Below are positions 46,801-58,277 of a stretch of 64,000 bases of DNA, piece after piece (positions within the stretch are counted from its first letter, which is position 1; each line of letters begins with the position of its first letter). Source of the DNA: Sceloporus undulatus (taxonomy: Eukaryota; Chordata; Lepidosauria; Squamata; Phrynosomatidae); assembly GCF_019175285.1 (NCBI RefSeq), contig NC_056529.1, positions 21,193,853-21,257,852 on the forward strand, read 5' to 3'. Position numbers and translations under genes: made by a program. Below the pieces are notes generated by a model. That model saw only the letters and a program-made list of their open reading frames with translations. It made no database searches and was not told the origin of the DNA.

Positions 46801-49800
46801 ATTTCTCTTGCAAGAATATTATTTTCTGCACAGAAGCAGCTCTTTTCTGCGCAAAAGAACCATCAAATAATACGTCCTGAACTGCGAACAGTCTTCAAAA
46901 ACTGTGTATTTTTCAAAGACCTCCTGGGAATTGTTAAAAATTCCTCTTTGCTTCCTTCATGGAGAAAACCAGTGTTACTCTGTAAACATCAGTGTGTAAA
47001 GAGTTCTTGTAGCACCGTTGAGATTAACTGAAAGAAAGAAATTGGCAGCATGAGCTTTCGTAGGCTTCAGCCTGCTTCCTCAGACTTCCCACCAAATGCA
47101 TCTGGGGAAGTAGACTTTAGTCTGCGAAAGCTCATGTTGCCAAATTCTTTCTTTCAGTTAGTATCAATGGTGCTACAAGATTTCTCTACATGTTGAGGAT
47201 CTGAAGGTACCTTGGAGAGTACATCTAAATGGGCATCAGATGCTGTTGGGCCCCAGTTCCTATAGTCCCTGAACACTAGCCATGCTAGCTGCGACTTCTA
47301 GGAACTGAACTCCCAAAACATCTGGAGATGTCTCCATCAGGATAAGCCACACGCAGGGGTCCCATTAGCTTTCCCCCACTGGCTAAGGAACAAGAGGGCT
47401 GAGAGATCCACAGGACCCTATCTGCCTCCTGCCAGCCCCCTGCCCCTATGCACCTGCCTGGAAGCTGTGCTGTCCGGAGACCCTGCCACTGTTCCTGGCA
47501 AGGCGGTATCCAGCGAGGTTTGGTCTGCTGCCCCTGGTTGGTACAACCTGTCCAAGACGTTCCTCTGAACCTCCTCTGCCTATGTAAGAACGAATGATGC
47601 CATCACTGGAGGAACTTCCCCTCCATCCCCTTCCAAATGAAAGCTCCCTCCCGCAGCATCCAGTGCTCAGTTTACCTGGTCCAACTGTTGTGTGAGGACG
47701 TATCTCTCCAGCCTCAGGACGGTGGACAACTGTTCATGGTCTTTCGTGAACGCCCGCAGCCACTGAGTCAGACCGTCCACTGTGGCTTGGCATAGCACCC
47801 AGAGGAAGCGGAGCGTGTTCAGCACCCGCTGCACCACATTACTCTTCTCTGAGCAGAAAAGGAGGCCAAGCGGATTAGATTAAGTCCTGTCTAGCCTTGT
47901 TTCCCTGCTTTCGATGGGAACTAGGTGCCTTCCGGGATGTCTGCAAGGAGAATACCCTCACACCTTTTATACCTTCTCAAGTCCAGCGTAGTTATGCTGG
48001 TGTGGTGTTGTGGTTTGAGCACTGAACTATGACTCTGGAAACCAGGGTTTGAATTCCTGCTTGGCCATGGAAACCCACTGGGTGACCATGGGTGAGTTGC
48101 ACACTCTCAACCCCCCCCCCCCCCCCAAAAAAAAAAAACATGATAGGGTTATAAGAAGTCAGAAACTGAGGACCCAAACAAGCAGGCCAAAATAAAGTTG
48201 CTTCAGGACACTTTGGAGGTATGCTGTTTAAATGACACACACATCTGAAGAGGCCATAAGCTGCGCCAAAGCTGTGTTCTAGTCGTTAGGACTGAAGTGT
48301 GGCTTTGGCATGAGTTCCGGCCTCGCATGTATCATTTAAACAGCATACTTCCAAAGTGACCCAAAGCAGCTTTATTTTGGCCTGCCTGTATGGGTAACAA
48401 TGCAATAAGTGGTGGCAGCTTAGCTCATTTATGGTGGTCTTGTTGAGTCCCATCCAGCAAAGGCAGAAGCAGGAGGGGGATTCTAGGCAACCTTCACAAC
48501 CACTTTGAGGACAACTGTTGGTGTCCTTCACCTAAGACATCCCTTCTATGTACCTGGAACTGCTTCCTCTTCCTCCTCCTCCTCTTCTTCTTCTCCCTCT
48601 TCTTCCTCTTCCTCCTGGCTGCTGGTCCTGTCCTTTAGTTGCCCGTGCCCAATTTCCCCTTTGCTGCCTTCCCCTGCAAGAAAGAGAATTGGTCAAACAT
48701 TCCTGCTCCTGTTGCCTATCTAGTCCAGCATGCTTGACATCCTTGACACCTTCCGCAATCTGCCCTTCCAAAATGTACAAAGCTGTACCAGAGGGACCCT
48801 GCATCCAGGCCTGGGCAAAGAAGTTGGAATGGAGGAATGGGGAGAAAAGAGCAACAAAGAACCTGCCTTTTGCCTCCTCCAGCTCCTGTTCTTGCTTCTC
48901 TTGCTTCTCTCGCTCGTGTAGTGCGGACTTGGTGTTGGTCACCCAGGCCTGGTACGCCAGCTGGGAGAAGGGAGTAAGTAGATCAAGGGTAAGGAAATAA
49001 CAAGTGGATTGCACCAGTCCCCAAAACCCCATTTTGCATCCCCTGAAGTAGGGAAGGCAATATTCAGAAATACTCAAAGATGGTTGAAAAATATGGTGGA
49101 CTTTTTCTGAGTGTCGAAAAAGCAGACAAGCATGGCCTAATGAGAATCTTTGCATTTCAGGACTTAATTCTGTGCAAAATTTGCACATTGGTGCTTGGAG
49201 CAGCAAATAGCATTATCCATGCAGGAAACAGCATTCTCTGCTCTCTGCATGGAAATATTGTTTGCTTCTTCCATCAAGTGTTCTCTCTAGGCATTTCTAG
49301 GTCCTCCAATGTGATTCTGGCTTGGGACGGAAATTGCTCATCTCATTGAAAACAATAGGGTTATAAATACCCATGGTTTCAGGTGTGCATGGGGTCTTTG
49401 TGGATGTCTTGCAATGTAACCCCCCAGATACAGGAGTTGTACTGTATTTTCTGCCTGCATTTCAGTTCTTTTACATTCATCCTCCTAAGATGGTCACTTC
49501 TGCAGTTCCTGGTGTAAAGCTTCTAACAGGCTTTTCTTTCCAGTAAGAACCTCTCTCCATCCATCTCTTCTAACAGCCTGAACACCAAATGACCCATCCA
49601 TGGTGTTCACTCCTACCTCCGAAACAGGTGTACCACTTTGCAAAGCCCCTTCAAACACCTTGCACACCTGCCATGTCAGGTGTCTGCCCACTTGTCCTCT
49701 AAACACGACTGTTTTGGCAAGTTGCCCCTTGCTCCTTTCTCCTCACCTGGAAGGCGCTTTGCTTGGGCGGCTTCTGATCATCCAGGACAGAGTCCTCGTC

Positions 49801-52800
49801 TTCTTCGCTGTCCGTCTCAAACAAGTAATAATCTCCCGAGTGCAAAACTGTAACCGCCCCAAGAAAAGAGCATTAGATAGGCAGCCTTCTCTTGCTTCCC
49901 GCCTCTCCGACACCCAGGGCAAGTGTGCTGGTGGTGATGGGTCACTTTGGAAAACAGGCGAGAAGAAAAGGAGGTAGAGTGCATCCACACTACAGAATTA
50001 CAGGCTGCGTCTCCCATATCCAGAAACCCCAAATCCCAAATACTCCAGAATCCAAAAGTGCCACCAATTGTCCACAAGGGTGGCTGAGACAGTGACACCT
50101 TTGCTTTTTGATGGTTCAATGTACAGTCAGTCCTCTGTATCCACAGATTCTTTATCCATGGATTCAACCAGACACAGCTTAAAAATATTCACTATATATA
50201 CATATATACACACAGTCGTCCCTCTCGATTAATGGTCTTGCCGTTTGCATCCCTTGGTCTTTCGCAGAAAGCCAAGGACAGAATGGTGTGTGTGCATGAT
50301 ACGCACATAGCACCGCACATGGGAGCGCATCCCCATTGTAATCAATAGGGCTCCAATATTGGTGACTTTCCCAATTCGTAGGTGGTCTGGAACAGATCCC
50401 CCGCGAATCGGAAGGGACAACTGTACATTCCCCAAAGCAAACCTTGCTTTCTGCATTTTATAAAAGGGAAACCATTTTACTACACCATTGTATTTAATGG
50501 GACTTGAGAATCTATACATTTTGGCAGATCCTGGAACCAAACCCTAGTGGATACCAAGGACCCACTGTATACAAACTTTGTTTCATGCACAAAATTATTT
50601 TAAAATATTGCCTATAAAAATGACCTTCAGGCTATATGTATAAGGTGTACATGAAACGTAACTGAATTTGGGTCTCATCTCCAAGATACAGTGAGCTACA
50701 GTAATTCTACAGTGTGGATGCACCCCGACTAATGTGAGATGGAAAGAACTAATGCACAGAGAACAATTTCCCACCACCATTCTACAAACCCAAGCAAAGA
50801 GAAAGAAGCATGCAAGAAGCACAAGAGATGAAACCCAGCTTCAGATCGGAGAAAGGGAACTCTGGGTTGCAATCCTGCTTTGCTGGGGACCAAAGCTTGA
50901 GTCCACAACAAAGCCCCAAATCTGCTTCTACCTCCCTACAAAGAGCCATATACCAGATCCTCTGGGCAAGTTCATCCAAACCTGTTGCTTCCCATGGCCC
51001 TGGGAAGTTTGCAAAAGCATCCTTGGAAATAGAAGTGGCATGGCTCTGTAATGCTCTATGGAACTGGTGCATCCCCGATGCAAGAAAAACACTGTCTTAT
51101 TTACTCCAGCCATTTTAATTTTGGTCTCCCTTGTTTCATGCAGCTTTCAGGTTATTATGTTCCATGCACTCTGCACCTGTTAGTATGTTTTAGCATTTGG
51201 GATTTTACACTTTCTATGCATTTGTTCTCTAGTCTTTGCTCATTTCCTTGTATTTCTGTGTTTCATTTTTAGTTTACAAAATGCCTTGAAATCACGATGC
51301 AATGAGGTGGGGTCCGAAGTGTACCAAATGTGCATGCAGGCGTACAAATGCATGCCCACACACTCTTTGCTCCCTCCTCTTCCTTTGTTCCTTTGCTCCC
51401 TCCCAAAATGATGCACCAAAAACCAACACACAATTCAATAGGGAGGGAAATCTCTTAGGCTTATAACTCCATCCTCCAACTCAGTAAACAAGTAAATAAA
51501 AATGCTTCATTTAAGTGACCAAAGAAAAAAATAAGAGAGAGTACAGAGCTTAGAAATGTTAATTTTGGGGGGGAGGAGGGGTCACAACTCCCAGAATGCC
51601 CAGTGGCCATGGCATTCTGGGTGCAAAAAAGTAACTTGCCCAAGCTGTGAAAGGGAAAGGATCCATTTAATTTTAATGCCCTATGAGTATTAGACAGTGT
51701 GGTTTCACTTTGAAAAGGACTGAACGGTGAGGAGGGTGCAGAACTTTGGATGCTTTTAAAAAATACAATTTCCCCACAAAACAACAACAACAAAATGGAG
51801 CACAGGCTAATATTCCTGCTTTGTTTGGCTCATGCGGACGTTACCACTGTAGTGTCCCCGGCTTCCCACAGTCCTTCTGTCCAACCTAAAAGGAGCAGTT
51901 GCTTCCTCTCTGGAAAGCAGAGCTGGGACCTCTGAGCTGCCCTCAACTGAGCGAGGAAAAGCACATTAAGGTTACTCTGCCCATCCTGGTACTCTTAAGT
52001 CAACACACAGTCTGCCAAGGATGAGGATGTGTGCATCTAACACCCCTTGGGTTCATGCAAACACAGCATTTGAGGTGTGTCCGGCTCCACATGCAAAGCA
52101 TCTCACCTGCCTGAGTACCCTTAAAAAGGATTAGAACTTGGAAAAGTTCCTTTTTGAGAGGACAGTTTGCCCAATTGCCTTGTGGACTGGAGTAGTTATA
52201 CAAAAAAGGGACTTTTCCAAGCTCTAGGAAAGAACAAAATCTGCCCTATACTGAGACAGACCCTTGGTCCATCTGGTTCAGTACAGTATGCAATGACCAG
52301 CTGAGGCCTTAGGTGTCTTTCAAAAACCTTAAGGTGGTAGACACTGGAGCAGGGACTTCAAGTACACATTATCTGTGTCCTACAACTGACACATCTGATC
52401 AGAAAAATGCATAGGATGCTGGCTTTCATGGGGCCAAAGTATTGGGTGATGTAGTTCAGTACAGTCTGCACTGACTCGCAGTAGTGGGTCATCAGGATTT
52501 CAGGCCGAATTCTTTCCAAGCCCTTCCTAGCGATACCAAGGATGGAAGTTGGACATGTCTTCATGCAAAGTTGTGAGTCTCTCTTCATAGAGTTGTGCAT
52601 ATCCACCAGGAAACCTGAAAACCTTGCTATCGGGAAAGCTAAAAGCTATCTGAAATTTAGAAACACACTCCATTTTGAGGGACTACCGCTCCCATCAAAG
52701 CTGGAGGCAGGCGCTGAAAATCGTACTCTGCAACCTGTACAATGTGGTTTAGTAAAACAAAAGCCAGAGCAACTCGAGATCATCAGATCTGCAATCTCCA

Positions 52801-55800
52801 AAAAGGAGTGCTTCCAAGCTCTGGGAAGCACCAAACCAGAGTATTCAAGAGCACAAAGGTCTTGTAGTTGCTTGTTCATTTTTTTTGCACAATTCGAAGT
52901 GTGACCTTTCTTAAAACATCCCAGAGAGAAAGAAACACAGAGAGAATCCAGGATAACCCACCTCCCCCAACAAATGTTGAGTTGGTATAGGGAAGGTGAG
53001 ACATGCAAGAAAAGCCCTTCTCTCCCAAGGACAGAATAACATGGAAGAAACCCCCAGACCAGGGACCCCTTTGCAACGCGATGACTCCTCTTTAGCATGG
53101 CAACCACCTATCGAATCCTGGGATCTGTAGTTTAAAGACGGGCATTCAGACTTCTCAGCTTGAGAGCTCACGTGCCTCTTCGCCAAACCACAAAAACCCA
53201 GAATTCCACAGGATGCAGCCATGCAAATAATTGTGCATCATAAAAGGGCCCCAGATATGAATAGAAGAGTTGCATGCAGAACGGAAGAGATGATTCAATC
53301 CCCTCAATGACCCCACCGCCGACGGTTTGGGTTAGCAATGGCCCCGTACCCCAGCGAGAGTTAGGGCGGCCCGAGTAGCAAGGTGAGTCCAGGTTAGTGT
53401 GCCCATGAGCTCTCTCCCAAGCCAGGGCCGGGCAGTACCTGCGGCGTGGTCAAGCCACGGACGCCACCAGCGTTTCTTCTGGTGGGAAGGGTCCTTCTTG
53501 GAGCCTGCTTCTGTGGAGCGGGGCATAAGGAAAGGTGAGGAATGCACCAAAGTGTGGACAGGATTGTGACCCTACAGAGCTCCCGATGAGACCATGGTCT
53601 AATCTGCATTGCAGAAATAATGCGTGGCTCAATGCTATGGGATTCTGGGATTTGGGGTTTGTTCTGGCCCCAGAGCTCTCTGATAGAGAAGACAAAATAT
53701 CTCAGAAAACTACAAATCCCAGAGCTCCATAGCACTGACCCGTGGAAGTTAAAGCAGCGTCAAACTGGATTATTTCTGCAGTGCAGATTAGACTCATACC
53801 ATCTTGCTCTTCCTCAGCCCCATCCCTCTTCCAAACACATCCAAAGGTCTTCCACGAACCCAGGTCAGGCACAGCTTTGGCCATTGACAAAATGACCAGT
53901 TTCTGTCCCTGAATGGCAAGCTCTCAGGTAACAAAGAAGCTTTGGAAGGTTCCTCTTTTGGACTATATCTCCCAGAATCCCCCACCCAGCGTGGACAGAG
54001 ACGATGTTGGCTGGGTTTTCCAGGGATTCATAGCCCAAAGAAACACATTTTTTCTAAGGTCAGATAAGGTTTGTGTTTAAAGCGTGCAGGGAACCCCTGG
54101 TTGCTATTTAGAAAGTGAATCGTCTCTCCTGGAGGATTCCACAATGGGAAATTTGCACCCCTTTTCTTTTCCTGAAACAAAAAAGACAGCCTAAGGGGAT
54201 TTTGGAAAGGACACAAAAGCAAGTGTTGGGACCGCCATGAAACATCAGGTCCGCACTTTGCTAATCCTGATAGAAGTGAGGGTGGGCCAGTCGGGGGGAA
54301 AATGCATTTTCCCAGACAGTATGTTACACCAGGTTGAAAGCTGCTCTTCTTCCTTTTCCTCATTCATCCCCAAAAGTAACTTCTCACCTGGTTTGTCTGT
54401 CTCTGAGGTCTCCTCGTCGTCTGCCGCGAGCTGTCCTTGGTGGTACTTTTCCTGCTTGGTCCGGATGCGCTCCATCCTGTGGGCAAACAGCAATGTATCA
54501 GCCACTGGTCTGAGAGTTGGATTATGACTCTGGAGACCAAGGTTCAATTTCCCCCTCGGCCATGAAACCCACTGGGCAACCTTGGGCAAGTCACACTCTC
54601 TCAGCCTTAGAGGAAGGCTATGGCAAACTTGATCTGGTCAAATCTTGCCAAGAAAGCCCCATGATAAGTTTGCCTTAGGGTCACCATAAGTTGGAAACGA
54701 CTTGAAGGCATGCAAGACACACTAGAGGATCTAGAGATATGTTTTTGCTGATTTAAAAAAATGTGCAATTTTTAAATTTGCAGTTTTTCCACTTTCATGG
54801 GGGTCCTTAGCCCCTAATGTGGAGGGCCCACTGTACAAGACATTTTCCAACTCCTCTGCTCCTGGCCCAAGGACAGAAATGGCTAAGAACTGTCCTAACG
54901 CCAAATGGGTAAAGAAAGAATGTGCTTTTCCTAAGCCGCCCGAAAAAACTCACTGCCGCTTCAGCTGGACTAAGGACTTCTTCTCTGCTTGATGGTGGGA
55001 GCTCATCCGCTTGATCATCCTGGCCTTGTAAAGTGCAAAGCCCCTGCAAAGAGAGATGAGGCAGGCGTCAACCGAAACCAGACTAAGACAGAAACGACTC
55101 TCATGTTCAAAGCATGGAGAGTGCATCTCCCAGAAGCCTTGAACCTGTCAGTATCATCCATTAGAGTTCTCAACAATACAGCATGGTGTAGGGGTTTGAG
55201 CATCGGACTATGACTTTGGAGACCAGGGTTTAAATCCTGGTTCAGCCATGAAACCCAGTGGGTGACCCAGGGCAAGTCACACTCTCTCAGCCTCAGAGGT
55301 TGGCCATTGCAAAAACCCCTTTGAAGAAACTTGCCAAGGAAACCTAACCATAGCTTCCACCTTAGAGTCACCATAAGTCAGAAACAACTGGAAAGCACAC
55401 AACAACAATTACAGTCGCCCCTCCAAGTCTGCAGACTTGAAATGCGCGGACTTGGAAATCTGCAGAGGGGTGACTGCTACTAATCTTAATGGGGTGTGTG
55501 TCCATGGCATGTGCCCCTCATGCACGCATCCCATTCAAGCCTATGGCTTGAATATGCATGAGATTTTGAACTCAAGGGGGGGGGCGGAACAGATCCCCTG
55601 CGAGTTCAAAGGGGCAACTGTACTTTAAAAACATGATTTAAAAGAGTCTCTCATCTCCTTATCTATGGTGGCTGGGAATGGAACCTCCACCTTGAGAGGC
55701 CACCTATCTGGAGACGTTGCAGAGTGGAGCTGTTGGCTCTTGCCTCCACTTTTGGCTCTTGCCTCCATCTCCTCCTAGCCTTCCTGCTCCAAACTAAATA

Positions 55801-58219
55801 TGGTCCACTGACCTGGAGGCTTGAAGGGCTGAAGCTTGGAGGTCGGCCACCACATGTAAGAAGTAGTAGCTGAGGAAGATCCGACGCTGGAGGAGTAGGA
55901 AAAAGAAGCAGATGCTATCCCAGATGATGCCCGCTTCTTCCACCGGCAGCACACAGTCCTGGTTCTTGTCCAGAGCCTTGGCTGGCAAAGGGGAGAAAAG
56001 AGGGGGACTCTCAGAAGCAAAGCATTATCTCTTCTCCTCTCCAGATTTTCACACTAGGGCTTACTATTTGTCGTTGGGGAAGTGCGTGTGTATGAACACC
56101 TGGAGCGCTTCCTTAGCGTCATGGAATTGTCAGCTACCTCTAGCATCCCTCTAACGTCATGGAATCATTCAGGGATAGTGACTTTCCTCTTAACGGAAAC
56201 TTTGCATTAAGAGAAAAGTCACTCTCCTTGATCGATTCCATGAAGCTGAGGAAGCGTGCCAGGAGTTCATATACGTGCGCCTCCCCAACGATCCAGGGAC
56301 GATTGGCAGACGGTAAGCTCTAGTATGATAACCTTCTACAAAGACACACACAACTTTACACCTGCCTAGCTGATCTTGGAAGCTAAGCAAGGTCAGCCCT
56401 GGTTAACTGCCTTTGCAGTTAACCAAAGGACCCATCCAAGAGCCTAAAGCAGAAGGGGAAAAAAGTGGAAGGACCCAGGAAGACAGGTTTGGACCCCATC
56501 TTTGCTAGGGCCACAATCACTCGCAGATACTCACGGTCGTAATAGCCCTTGACGGTGCAGGCCAGGCTGAAGAGCTGGATCACCCAGCAAAAGTTGTTCT
56601 GCATTTGTTGGACGAAGACGCAGGACAGGAGCTGGCAAAGAAGACATTGGGGGAAAGGAGCCATCATATATGAGAGGAATGGAATATTAAATAGATGAGG
56701 TGCATTCCAAGCTAACAATCAGAACGGTGGGTCTGCTCTGGCTTTTAATCTGGACTTGAAAGGAATCTGTCTTTAGCAGATTGAATGCATGTATTTTAAG
56801 CATTTTAATCTTTTTAAACTTGATATTAGCATTGAATTCGTTTGAATTATTGTAGCAATTTAATTCTATTTTAATATAATATTTTTGTATGTTTTTAACT
56901 GGATGGTGTTTTTTTAATGTTGTAAGCCTTCCTGAGTCCCAGCCTTTGGAGAAAGGAGGGATATAAATAAATGTAATAAATAAATTTCATTGCAAGCTTT
57001 AAAGGAGCTATCCAAGGAGCTGACAGCCTATTTGCCCCAAAAATAAAATATTTCATAGAGATTCTGGGAATAATCACAAATAGGCTCTGCACCCAGACGA
57101 TGACTTCCAAGTTCAGACAAAAACCCAAAGTGGACTCCCCACAAAGACAAAAGAGATACCAGCTGGCACTGTCCCTTAACCCTATCCCCCAAAGAAACAA
57201 TGATCTCAGACAGTGCCTTTAAAGTTCAGACTAAAACCCAGAGTGGACTCAGAACTACAGAGATGTGCGAGAACCACGCAGTGTCATCACTCTCCGTGGC
57301 AGAGCCATCTTTCCCCTGACAGATCCTACCGCGAGCAAGTTCTTGATAATGATGACCATGACGTTGTAGATGATCAGGCAGTCCCAGAGCACCAGGCGCG
57401 ACTGGAGGGGTCTGCGCAACATGGCTGTGCCAAAAAGCAGCAGGTAGAAGCAGGCCATCAGGTAGCCCAGGCCAAAGATGCTGATGCGGTTGGCGCCCGC
57501 GATGAAGACGATGACCAGGACGAACCAGAAGAGGTAGCGGAAGACGCACAGCTTCAGCATGTCCAGGTAAGACCTGGATGGGGAGAAGAGACCAAGAACA
57601 CAAAGTGGGATGGATGAATGTCCAGAGATGAAGGGAATGTTTTATTATTATTCACCAGCGAATTTCAGCAAGTGTTGGTAACACAACCAAGTGACATCTG
57701 CTGACGTTCCCTCTCCTACACAATTGTTAAAGAGTCAGGAACCCTCTCTGGTTTTATATCTGGCAACCCTAATCAAAAGACATGAATCTGTTTAAGGGAG
57801 AATGAACAATAGCAACAATGAACACTTAAAAGAATTAAATGGTAAGAATCGAAAGAAGAGGAGAGAAGGAAAAGGGATATTTGTACTTGTATTAGATAAG
57901 CATTAGTGATTAGGTACTGCATTATAAGTAGAAAGCAGAGGCTGAAGAGCAGATTGAGTCAAAGAATAAGTTTGATCAAAGCAAGCAATAAAGGCAACTA
58001 CAATACAGTCAGTACTTAAAGGAAGGAGGTTAGAATGAATTGAAAGTATGTTAGAAGGTGAGAGTATGGGAAGAAGAAAGTATGAATAGGTAAAAGATAG
58101 GTTGAAAGAAGACTAAAAGGAAAGTAGATAAATGGGTTTGGATGGTATGAAAGAGAAGGAAATTATTATTGTTATTGTTGTTGTTAAGATTTATTTATAA
58201 AGCGAAACCTGGTCAATCA

Positions 58220-58277
<58 letters not shown>

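Noticed and set aside
48863-48867. GT donor four bases after the GC donor of PIEZO1 intron 32
   Set aside because: Its context (GTTCTT) is poor and it needs an acceptor 11 nt inside the next exon; kept only as a possible alternative.
48548-49000. Plus-strand frame of 150 codons rich in proline and leucine
   Set aside because: Antisense of the PIEZO1 glutamate exon and its neighbour.
56365-56405. Possible 5S rRNA gene
   Set aside because: Only about 40 of 120 bp match and the ends are missing.
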